Source of the DNA: Phosphitispora fastidiosa
Lineage (GTDB): Bacteria > Bacillota > Thermincolia > Thermincolales > UBA2595
DNA length: 64,000 nt
Reading direction: 5' to 3'
Assembly: GCF_019008365.1 (NCBI RefSeq)
Contig: NZ_JAHHUL010000010.1
Span: 62,001-126,000, forward strand
The notes beneath the pieces were generated by a model, which made no database searches, was not told the DNA's origin, and saw only the letters and a list, made by a program, of their open reading frames with translations. The position numbers and the translations under genes were made by a program. Positions within the stretch are counted from its first letter, which is position 1. Every line of letters starts with the position of its first letter. Shown piece by piece: positions 57,659-64,000 of this stretch.

Positions 57659-57740
57659 ATTGTAGCTATTGAAAAAAGATTAATAAAAAGCTACAATAAA
57701 ATTGTGGCTAAAATGGTTATATTAAAATTAAAGCTGCAAT
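57659..57740. promoter_or_regulatory. Four-part operator-like repeat upstream of fic
   Basis: Two inverted pairs of one half-site: ATTGTAGCT (57659-57667) with AGCTACAAT (57689-57697), and ATTGTGGCT (57701-57709) with AGCTGCAAT (57732-57740). Same-direction half-sites are 42-43 bp apart, about four helical turns. The second pair ends 15 bp before the fic start codon and spans an AT-rich TATATT that could be a -10 box. It reads as a binding site for a dimeric regulator; the first pair could also act as a hairpin after mutS2. Confidence 0.6.
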
Positions 57741-57755
57741 TTGGAGGAAGGCATT

Positions 57756-58763
57756 ATGAATAGAGGCAGACCTAACTTAAAAAAACTACTGGAGAAGGTT
57801 AACAGCGAAATAAGCGTATTTCATAAAGAAACGGGTGGGTTCCCATCAAGTCTGGAAGCAAACGAAATCTGGAAAGATATTTGGCTAGAAGAAACACATC
57901 ATTCTACAGCTCTTGAGGGCAATACATTAAATTCCCGGGAAATATATAAGCTGGTTGAGCAAGAAATTGTGAGTGGCAACAAAGAAATTCGACATTACCT
58001 AGAAGTTCAAGGTTATTCTAATGCAGCGCGATGGGTTTATGAGCAAGCCGTGGAATCCTTTAAACAGCAAGATAGAATAGTAACCGTTCAGCATATAAGC
58101 CATATTCATAATTTACTTATGGGACCGGTCTGGACATCTTACCCGCCGGCCACAGGAGACAAGCCTGGCCAATTTCGTACAGGAGCTGCGCCAAGAATTA
58201 AGGGAAGCTCTCTTAAACTTCCTCCTTCCGGAGATGTACCTGACTTAATCAATGAATTGGTTGTTCGAATTAATTCCGATTCTGTTAACTTCTATGTTTG
58301 CGAGTGGGCAGCTGTAATACATGCCGAATTTGAAAAGATTCATCCGTTCAATGATGGAAACGGCAGAACCGGACGCCTGTTAATGAACTATATCTTGATA
58401 GTCAATGGATATCCCCCGGCAATTATTTTAAAAAGCCAACGCCCCAAATATCTTCGGGCGCTTGAACGGGCGCAGGGCAAAAATTTCGATTACACAATGC
58501 TTGCCGAGCTTGTTGGAAGGGCTGTAAGGGATAATTTAAATAAACTTATGCTGCCGAAACTCTCAGGTGAAGAAGACTTGGTTCCGCTAAGTACGTTAGC
58601 TGAAAGTATCCCATACCAATCAAGCTACCTGCGCCGTTTGGCCCAGGAAGGGAAACTGAAGGCCGTTAAAGAGGGAAACCTTTGGTTATCTTCAAGAAGA
58701 TGGCTGCAGGACTACATCGATTCCCGCAGTTCCCGAGGAAGAAGAATAGATAAGGCCAAATAA
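57756..58763 (+). CDS. Fic-domain AMP-transferase with internal inhibitory motif and C-terminal wHTH
   Basis: 335 residues. The Fic catalytic motif HPFNDGNGRTGR is at ~198. The N-terminal STALEGN motif (~48) matches the class II inhibitory helix (S/T)xxxE(G/N), which blocks ATP binding in the resting enzyme. A C-terminal winged-helix-like segment (SYLRRLAQEGKLKAVKEGNL, ~290-310) may bind DNA or a partner. Fic enzymes transfer AMP or other groups to hydroxyl side chains of target proteins. The target is unknown. ATG 57756 has TTGGAGGAAGG upstream; the in-frame 57741 start precedes that. Four operator-like half-sites lie before the gene, hinting at autoregulation. Confidence 0.9.
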   Translation: MNRGRPNLKKLLEKVNSEISVFHKETGGFPSSLEANEIWKDIWLEETHHSTALEGNTLNSREIYKLVEQEIVSGNKEIRHYLEVQGYSNAARWVYEQAVESFKQQDRIVTVQHISHIHNLLMGPVWTSYPPATGDKPGQFRTGAAPRIKGSSLKLPPSGDVPDLINELVVRINSDSVNFYVCEWAAVIHAEFEKIHPFNDGNGRTGRLLMNYILIVNGYPPAIILKSQRPKYLRALERAQGKNFDYTMLAELVGRAVRDNLNKLMLPKLSGEEDLVPLSTLAESIPYQSSYLRRLAQEGKLKAVKEGNLWLSSRRWLQDYIDSRSSRGRRIDKAK

Positions 58764-58792
58764 AATAAGTCTTAAAACAAGGAGGAGTTCAA

Positions 58793-59344
58793 ATGATTAT
58801 CAGGGGAGAACAGGCTGAAGAAAAGGCGCTGCTGCAGGTCGCTGAGCTGATGTGTGCCGCGGCAAGAACAGCTCCCAAGGGTCGGGGACTGGATACTTTG
58901 GAAACATTTATTGCTACCGGTGACGATCTGCGCCGATTGGCAGATGAGATGAGGAAGTGGGGGGAGGCAAAAGGGGCCGGGTTCTGCATCAGGGATGCAG
59001 GTAACCTGGAAAATACCAAGGCTGCCGTGATTTTTGGGACCCCAGTCAAGCCTCTTGGTCTTCCGGGCTGCGGTTACTGTGGGTTTGCCGACTGTGAAGC
59101 AATGCAGCAGGCAGGGGGCATCTGTGCCTTTAATGCCGGGGACCTTGGCATTGCCATAGGTTCGGCCGCTGAAGTGGCTGCAGCCCACCATGTGGATAAC
59201 AGAGTCATGTTTTCCATCGGGAGGGCTGCAATAAATTTGAAGCTATTCCGTACAGATGTCAGGATTGCATATGGGATACCCTTATCAATTACCGGGAAAA
59301 ATCCCTTCTTTGACCGTAAGCCTCACAATCCTGCACCCAAGTAA
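58793..59344 (+). CDS. DUF2148 ferredoxin-like protein
   Basis: 183 residues. The Cys-rich stretch GLPGCGYCGFADCEAMQQAG followed by GGIC gives four Cys suited to an Fe-S cluster, the mark of DUF2148 proteins common in anaerobic Firmicutes and archaea. IIRGEQAEEKALLQVAELMC and AARTAPKGRGLDTLET are typical of the N-terminus. The function is unknown, presumably an electron-transfer or redox-sensing role in the cytoplasm. ATG 58793 has AAGGAGGAG upstream. A 27-bp tandem repeat starts in the last codons. Confidence 0.85.
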   Translation: MIIRGEQAEEKALLQVAELMCAAARTAPKGRGLDTLETFIATGDDLRRLADEMRKWGEAKGAGFCIRDAGNLENTKAAVIFGTPVKPLGLPGCGYCGFADCEAMQQAGGICAFNAGDLGIAIGSAAEVAAAHHVDNRVMFSIGRAAINLKLFRTDVRIAYGIPLSITGKNPFFDRKPHNPAPK

Positions 59345-59420
59345 GTTCAGCATAATTACGTAGCCCTGTAAGTTCGGCATAATCCCGCAGCCCTGTAAGT
59401 TCGGCATAATCCCGCAGCCA
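59341..59420. repeat. 27-bp tandem repeat (3 units) between convergent genes
   Basis: Three units of 27, 27 and 26 bp starting GTAAGTTCAGCATAATTACG in the first and GTAAGTTCGGCATAATCCCG in the next two. The first unit overlaps the DUF2148 stop codon. They fill the gap before the convergent PBP1A gene. I see no clear terminator for either gene here. Confidence 0.85.
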
Positions 59421-59426
59421 AGTGGT

Positions 59427-61811
59427 TTAATCATTGACTGCAGGCGGAGTTGGTGTAACAGCCGGATTTGAGATAACCTGGTGTTCGGGTATCGGGCAAT
59501 ATGTATTTGGCTCCTGGCCTAAAGGAAAATCAAGGTATTGTATCATATTAGGGGGGCATCCGCCCGAATCGTTAGGTCCCGGTATGATTGCCTGGTACAT
59601 GATGCCGCTATGCCTGGGGTCAATACATACCGGTGTGCCGCTGGGCCGCGGCGCTGCCCCTGCGTGAATTGTGCACGTCTCGGTAGGTTCATCGCCCTTA
59701 GTAAAGGAACGAATAACTCTGTCAGGACACCCGGCGGAGGGAAGCTGATTGGTTTCCGCACAAACTTCCATCAGGGTGTGATTATCACAGACTTCTTTGG
59801 GTACGGTGCCTTTGGCAAACAGGTCACTGATTTTGTGTTCCTCCGGGCAATTCTCACCGGGGAGCAGGCCTGATTGGGAGCAGACTGTAGCGCTGACCAG
59901 ACCCTCCGGTTTGGGGAATTTTTTCACCGGTGCGTCCTCAAGGGCATTTTTCATAATGTGTTTCCATATCATGGCTGGGTATTTGCCGCCATAGACGCCG
60001 GACATTTCCTTAGGATTATCATGGCCCATCCAGACCACGGTAACCAGTTCGGGGGTATATCCTGCGAACCAGGCATCCTTATCATCACTGGTGGTCCCTG
60101 TTTTACCGGCTACAGGACGGCTTCCCAGCCTGGCGCTGGAACCTGTGCCGCCGGGAGCGGTGACCACAGATTGCAGCATGCTGGTAACAAGGTAAGCCGT
60201 GGTCTTTTTCATGGCCACTGTTTTTTTGGCTTCGAATTCGTCAATAACATTGCCATCCCTATCGGTAACCCTGGTAATTACAGTAGGCTGGACAAAAACA
60301 CCCTCATTGGCAAAGGCGCCGTATGCGCCTGCCAGCTCCAGGGGTGATACCCCATATGTGATGCCGCCTAGAGCCATGCTGAGGTTTTCGTCATTGCGAC
60401 TGGAGTTATCGGCACTGGTAACCAGGGTGGTTATCCCTACCTTCTGGGCAAACTTGAGCCCTTTCTCAATGCCGGTATCCCTCAAGACCTTGATAGCGGG
60501 AATGTTCTGTGACTTCGTTACTGCAGTACGGTAGGTAACATATCCGGCATATTTCCCATTATAGTTTTTGAAGGTTTTGGAACCGATTTTCAGAGGCTCA
60601 TCCTTGACAACAGTTGCCGGGGCATCACCGTTTTCAATGGCAGGCCCATAATCCGCAATCGGCTTAAAGGTGGAACCGGGCTGCCTGAGAGCATCTGTAG
60701 CCCTGTTAAACTGGCGTTTCTGTTTATGGTCCCGGCCGCCCACAACTGCTTTCACATATCCGGTGTGGGGATCCAGGACAATTGTTGCTGCCTGGGGCTG
60801 AACGACGCCGTTTTCATCATATTTGGCTTTGGGGAAGTTTTTGGGGTCTGCCATTGCTTCCTCAGCCAGAGCCTGTATCTTGGGATCAAGAGTGGTATAT
60901 ACCGCAAGTCCTTCCTTATAAACTTTGTCTTCACCATATTTATCAATGATGAAATCGGTCACATAATCGACAAAGTAGGGGAATTTGTAGTTCTTATTTT
61001 GGGCCGGTTTGCTGCTGCTCAGTTTGAGTTCGGCTGCTTTTGCCGCTTCTGCCTCTGTGGCAGAAACAAGCTCATACCTGAGCATATTATCAATAACCAG
61101 GTTGCGGCGTTTCACAGCGGCTTCGGGATTCTTAAAAGGGTCATAATAACCGGGGGCCCTGGGGAGGCCTGCCAGAAGAGCTGATTCTTCGAGGGACAGG
61201 TCCTTGACCGGTTTGCCGAAAAATACCTGGGAGGCGCTTTGAATGCCATAAGCTCCGCCGCCATAATAGATCTGATTCAGGTACATTTCAAAAATCTGGT
61301 CTTTGGTATATTTGCGTTCCAACTGAATTGCCAGGAATGCTTCCTGAATCTTACGTTCTAATTTCTTTTCCGGGGTCAGAAAGGCTCTTTTGATGAGCTG
61401 CTGGGTGATGGTGCTGGCTCCCTGTTCGGCTCTGCCCGCCTTGATATCAGCAATCAAAGCCCCGCCAATCCGTTTGATGTCAATACCTTTATGCTGATAA
61501 AACCGGATATCTTCAGTTGCCAGAATAGCATCCTTAACCGAAGCGGGGACTTGTTCCAGCTTTACGAGCTCGCGGTTTTCAACATAGATCCGGGCTATTT
61601 CTGTTTTGTCCTTATCATAGATAATTGTGGGCAGATTAAGCTCCAGAGCGGATGGGTCCCATGCCGGCATATCCTTGACGCTGTACAGTACATATCCGCC
61701 GGCAGAACCCGCACCGGCCAGCATCAGGAATAATAAAACTACAAGTGATAATCTGAGGAAATTCAATTTCCTTTTCGATTTTTTTCTCTTTGGTCTCTGT
61801 TGGTCTGACAT
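59427..61811 (-). CDS. Class A penicillin-binding protein 1A
   Basis: 794 residues. A basic cytosolic N-terminus and one helix (~22-42, LSLVVLLFLMLAGAGSAGGY) anchor it. The glycosyltransferase GT51 domain has ATEDIRFYQHKGID and QGASTITQQL(I)KR. The transpeptidase domain has the active-site STFK motif (PGSTFKPIADYGP), the SxN motif KSQNIPAIK and the KTGTT motif. A PASTA-less, Pro/Thr-rich Cys-containing tail (CSQSGLLPGENCP, ending TPPAVND) is typical of Clostridial forms. It polymerises and crosslinks peptidoglycan outside the membrane. ATG 61811 (minus strand) follows GGGAGGGAG. It is the only - strand gene in the window. Confidence 0.95.
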   Translation of the reverse strand: MSDQQRPKRKKSKRKLNFLRLSLVVLLFLMLAGAGSAGGYVLYSVKDMPAWDPSALELNLPTIIYDKDKTEIARIYVENRELVKLEQVPASVKDAILATEDIRFYQHKGIDIKRIGGALIADIKAGRAEQGASTITQQLIKRAFLTPEKKLERKIQEAFLAIQLERKYTKDQIFEMYLNQIYYGGGAYGIQSASQVFFGKPVKDLSLEESALLAGLPRAPGYYDPFKNPEAAVKRRNLVIDNMLRYELVSATEAEAAKAAELKLSSSKPAQNKNYKFPYFVDYVTDFIIDKYGEDKVYKEGLAVYTTLDPKIQALAEEAMADPKNFPKAKYDENGVVQPQAATIVLDPHTGYVKAVVGGRDHKQKRQFNRATDALRQPGSTFKPIADYGPAIENGDAPATVVKDEPLKIGSKTFKNYNGKYAGYVTYRTAVTKSQNIPAIKVLRDTGIEKGLKFAQKVGITTLVTSADNSSRNDENLSMALGGITYGVSPLELAGAYGAFANEGVFVQPTVITRVTDRDGNVIDEFEAKKTVAMKKTTAYLVTSMLQSVVTAPGGTGSSARLGSRPVAGKTGTTSDDKDAWFAGYTPELVTVVWMGHDNPKEMSGVYGGKYPAMIWKHIMKNALEDAPVKKFPKPEGLVSATVCSQSGLLPGENCPEEHKISDLFAKGTVPKEVCDNHTLMEVCAETNQLPSAGCPDRVIRSFTKGDEPTETCTIHAGAAPRPSGTPVCIDPRHSGIMYQAIIPGPNDSGGCPPNMIQYLDFPLGQEPNTYCPIPEHQVISNPAVTPTPPAVND

Positions 61812-61845
61812 TATGTACTCCCTCCCGTGGGATAGCAGTATGGTT

Positions 61846-61889
61846 AATCGACTTAAATCGATTATAACATATCAAAAGCCCAAAGTTAA
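61846..61889 (-). promoter_or_regulatory. PBP1A promoter with overlapping palindrome
   Basis: On the minus strand TTAACT (+ strand 61884-61889) and TATAAT (61861-61866) are 17 bp apart. A palindrome AATCGA...TCGATT (61846-61863) overlaps the -10 and start region and could be a repressor site. Confidence 0.65.
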
Positions 61890-61903
61890 TCTTTTTAGAA
61901 TTG

Positions 61904-61932
61904 TTGCGCAGCAGTGTGGTGTTTGTTATACT
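61904..61932 (+). promoter_or_regulatory. tyrS promoter
   Basis: TTGCGC at 61904-61909 and TATACT at 61927-61932 with a 17-bp spacer, 26 bp before the tyrS start codon. It is back to back with the PBP1A promoter. There is no room for a T-box leader. Confidence 0.6.
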
Positions 61933-61957
61933 TTATAGCAGAATGGTTGGAAGGAGA

Positions 61958-63190
61958 ATGGCAGTGAAAAATGAAGTGAAAAAACAACTTGAAATTATTA
62001 AGAGAGGCGTCGCCGAACTGGTTCCGGAAAATGAACTGGTGGAGAAACTTAAAAAATCCGTAAAAACCGGACAGCCTCTTCATATTAAATTGGGACTTGA
62101 CCCTACAGCCCCTGACATTCATCTCGGGCATACTGTAGTACTTCAAAAATTACGGCAGTTTCAGGAGTTGGGACATAATGTGACCATTATCCTGGGTGAT
62201 TATACGGCCCGCATCGGCGACCCCACCGGGAAATCGGAAACCCGGAAGCAATTGTCTGAGGAAGATGTCAGGGCAAATGCAGCAACTTATCAGGACCAGA
62301 TTTTTAAGATTCTGGACAAGTCCAGGACCAAGGTCGTGTTTAACAGCCAGTGGCTGGCGCCCCTTACCTTTGCCGATGTCATCGGACTGGCGGCCAAATA
62401 TACGGTTGCCAGGATGTTGGAAAGGGATGATTTTAATAAGAGGTTTCACAGTGAACTGCCAATAAGCATTCATGAGTTCTTTTACCCCCTGATGCAGGGT
62501 TATGATTCCGTTGCTCTGAAGGCAGATGTGGAGTTGGGCGGTACCGACCAGAAGTTTAACCTGCTGATGGGGCGGCACTTGCAGAAGGAATATGGTCAGG
62601 AACCCCAGGTGGCCCTGATGCTGCCGATCCTGGAAGGGCTTGACGGGGTCCAGAAGATGAGCAAAAGCCTGGGCAATTACATAGGGATTACCGAAGCGCC
62701 AAGGGAAATGTACGGTAAGACCATGTCTATAGCTGATGAGCTGATGATTCGTTATTTTGAGCTGGTGACTCCTGTGGAAATGGACGAAATCAGCCGGATC
62801 CGGACCGGGCTCGAAGACGGCGCTCTCCATCCGCGGGATGTCAAGATGCGCCTGGCCAGGGAGATTGTCACCATTTACCATGGAGAAGAAGCCGCAGCCA
62901 AGGCTGAGGAGGAGTTTAAAAATATTTTTCAGAAGAAGGAGCTTCCTGATGAGGTGCCGGATTATGTGCTTGACTCCAGCGAACTGGAAGACGGGTTAAT
63001 CTGGCTTCCCAAACTGCTTTCGCTGGCAGGCCTGGTTTCCGGGACCAGTGAGGGTAAGCGGATGGTAAAGCAGGGAGCGGTCAGGATTAATGATGAACGG
63101 GTCAATGACCCGGACCTGCGTTTTATGCCTGAAGATGGCAGCATCATCAAGGCCGGAAAAAGAAAGTTTGCCAGAATAGTGATTAAGTAG
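61958..63190 (+). CDS. tyrS: Tyrosyl-tRNA synthetase
   Basis: 410 residues. Class I motifs are [13 protein letters not shown] (HIGH-type HLGH) and [11 protein letters not shown] (KMSKS); [14 protein letters not shown] lies between them. The C-terminal ~65 residues form an S4 RNA-binding domain ([19 protein letters not shown]). The KMSKS version and overall layout match the second bacterial TyrRS type (TyrZ-like) rather than the KFGKS type. It charges tRNA-Tyr. ATG 61958 has GGAAGGAGA upstream; the in-frame extension to 61901 overlaps the promoter and is rejected. A terminator follows the stop. Confidence 0.96.
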   Translation: MAVKNEVKKQLEIIKRGVAELVPENELVEKLKKSVKTGQPLHIKLGLDPTAPDIHLGHTVVLQKLRQFQELGHNVTIILGDYTARIGDPTGKSETRKQLSEEDVRANAATYQDQIFKILDKSRTKVVFNSQWLAPLTFADVIGLAAKYTVARMLERDDFNKRFHSELPISIHEFFYPLMQGYDSVALKADVELGGTDQKFNLLMGRHLQKEYGQEPQVALMLPILEGLDGVQKMSKSLGNYIGITEAPREMYGKTMSIADELMIRYFELVTPVEMDEISRIRTGLEDGALHPRDVKMRLAREIVTIYHGEEAAAKAEEEFKNIFQKKELPDEVPDYVLDSSELEDGLIWLPKLLSLAGLVSGTSEGKRMVKQGAVRINDERVNDPDLRFMPEDGSIIKAGKRKFARIVIK

Positions 63191-63209
63191 CAGATGATGG
63201 ATAGTCTCA

Positions 63210-63235
63210 GGATGGGTTTTTGGCCCATCCTTTTT
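63210..63235 (+). terminator. Rho-independent terminator after tyrS
   Basis: GGATGGG (63210-63216) pairs with CCCATCC (63224-63230), followed by TTTTT. Confidence 0.85.
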
Positions 63236-63260
63236 GGTGTTAAAAATTTCTATTGAAAAT

Positions 63261-63288
63261 CTGAAGTAATTTTGGATACACTCTCGTC
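63261..63288 (+). promoter_or_regulatory. Possible ECF-type promoter of the sigma-factor gene
   Basis: TGAAGT (63261-63266) and CGTC (63285-63288) are 18 bp apart, resembling the TGAAAC/CGTC pattern of ECF sigma promoters. ECF genes are often autoregulated. The match is imperfect. Confidence 0.35.
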
Positions 63289-63327
63289 ATAAAAGGTGAA
63301 GGCGGAAAGCGGGGTGACAGTGACAGG

Positions 63328-63900
63328 TTGGACGATTTAGATGAATTACTAATCAAAAAAATTATTGCCGGAGATTCCGGCAGCTTTGAAAAACTGGTAT
63401 CCCGCTACCAGAAGAAGATATTTGCCTTTGTTTACCGGATGGTCGAGTCCAGGGAAGATGCCGGAGACCTTACCCAGGAGGTATTTCTCCAGGTGTTTCG
63501 GTCACTGAATACATTCAGAGGAGATGCCAAGCTGAACACATGGTTATACCGGATTGCTTCCAATAAGACTCTTGATTTTTTGCGCAAAAACAAAAAGACC
63601 AGATTAGTTGCTTTTGATTCTGAAGATTATCAGGGAGAACCGAGTTTGACCTGTTCCCCGGAAGCCAACCCGGAACAGATAGTTTTAAAAGAGGAAAAGA
63701 TGCGCCGGCTCAGAAGGCTGATTGCAGGACTGCCGGACAGATATCGCCTGGCGCTGGTCCTTTATCATTACCAGGAACTGACTTACCAACAGATTGCCGA
63801 GACCCTGGATATTCCGGTAAAAACCGTGGCTACAAGACTGTATAGAGCTAAGCTGATTTTAAGGGAAACACTGCGAGGTGATACAGATGCAATGTCGTGA
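63328..63900 (+). CDS. ECF-type RNA polymerase sigma factor
   Basis: 190 residues. Region 2 has FEKLVSRYQKKIFAFVYRMV, DAGDLTQEVFLQVFRSLNTF and TWLYRIASNKTLDFLR. Region 4 has LPDRYRLALVLYHYQELTYQ and IAETLDIPVKTVATRLYRAK, a helix-turn-helix. The length and lack of regions 1 and 3 mark an ECF sigma, SigW-like in general form. The start is TTG 63328, with GGGGTGA ten bases upstream. It overlaps a zinc-finger anti-sigma gene, the usual partner. The stimulus cannot be read from the window. Confidence 0.92.
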   Translation: MDDLDELLIKKIIAGDSGSFEKLVSRYQKKIFAFVYRMVESREDAGDLTQEVFLQVFRSLNTFRGDAKLNTWLYRIASNKTLDFLRKNKKTRLVAFDSEDYQGEPSLTCSPEANPEQIVLKEEKMRRLRRLIAGLPDRYRLALVLYHYQELTYQQIAETLDIPVKTVATRLYRAKLILRETLRGDTDAMS

Positions 63901-64000
63901 ATGGAAAAAGAAAATACCCCATTATCTTGCCGGAGAACTGTCGGAAGATGAGTGCGCGGCCTTTGAAAATCACCTCAATGACTGCCGTTACTGCCGGGAA
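63887..64000 (+). CDS. Zinc-finger anti-sigma factor (5' part only)
   Basis: The first 38 codons of a gene cut by the right edge. ATG 63887 overlaps the sigma-factor stop. The sequence has MQCREWKKKIPHYLAGELSE and FENHLNDCRYC, giving the HxxxCxxC zinc site of zf-HC2 anti-sigma factors. Such proteins hold the ECF sigma inactive, usually at the membrane. Whether this one has a membrane helix lies outside the window. Confidence 0.85.
   Translation, partial: MQCREWKKKIPHYLAGELSEDECAAFENHLNDCRYCRE

Noticed and set aside
1-64000. CRISPR arrays, tRNA or rRNA genes, IS transposases or phage genes
   Set aside because: I looked for regularly spaced repeats, tRNA T-loop signatures and transposase or integrase motifs and saw none. 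The repeats present are palindromic elements or short tandem arrays.

Overview
The window looks like a chromosomal piece of a Gram-positive, anaerobic-type Firmicute, most like the Peptococcaceae (Desulfotomaculum/Pelotomaculum group). This is inferred from family content and gene order: a phenylalanine T-box with pheST, zapA, polX, a U32 peptidase and mutS2, KtrAB, a Tad-like pilus cluster with FHA and kinase genes, SLH-type remnants, and strong AGGAGG ribosome-binding sites. Nearly all genes are on the + strand; only the PBP1A gene near 60 kb is on the - strand. I found no tRNA, rRNA, CRISPR array or recognisable transposase gene.

Layout. 1-5.7 kb is the end of a Tad/Flp-type pilus or secretion locus: DUF5702-like protein, TadE-like pseudopilin, A24 prepilin peptidase, DUF6382-FHA protein, and a Ser/Thr kinase fused to a TadZ/ParA-like domain. 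5.7-8.7 kb is a KtrAB potassium uptake and SpoU methyltransferase operon. 8.7-13.7 kb holds a small YqzL-like gene, a Phe T-box, pheS, pheT and zapA. 14.6-34.8 kb is a capsule/exopolysaccharide locus: Wzz, BY-kinase, aminotransferase, initiating sugar transferase, then a visibly AT-rich and probably acquired block of glycosyltransferases, Wzy, ATP-grasp, pyruvyltransferase and Wzx, then ugd, an epimerase, a CapD/PglF-type dehydratase and a phosphoesterase.

34.8-46.9 kb is the most interesting part: a compound RiPP (ribosomal peptide) locus with four candidate precursor peptides that share a [YW]xxP leader signature. It has three PqqD-type recognition proteins, three HPr-kinase-like proteins, one radical SAM/SPASM enzyme, a lasso cyclase and protease, two S26-type peptidases and one ABC exporter. 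The first precursor is a paeninodin-like lasso peptide with a predicted Leu1-Asp9 ring and a C-terminal Ser suited to phosphorylation. The second is a Cys-containing peptide beside the radical SAM enzyme. The third and fourth belong to a module of PqqD, kinase-like protein, precursor and peptidase with no cyclase or radical SAM, for which I know no characterised product.

46.9-49.6 kb is an SdrD/Cna-B-type surface protein gene interrupted by one in-frame TGA. 49.7-64 kb is housekeeping: polX, a NIF3-like gene, U32 peptidase, mutS2, fic, DUF2148, PBP1A, tyrS, and an ECF sigma factor with the start of its zinc-finger anti-sigma factor.

Cutting across the first 16 kb is a family of long nested palindromes (five copies, about 90-320 bp) with GGCTnCCGGAAATGACCG-like inverted ends. 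All five are co-oriented with the genes. Three start on the G of the upstream TAG stop codon and a fourth spans its upstream stop. The family has two unrelated core types and one core-less copy, so it looks like a MITE-type or RNA-level element family. A second, unrelated nested palindrome lies behind zapA. Several short tandem duplications, in frame or intergenic, suggest a slippage-prone sequence.
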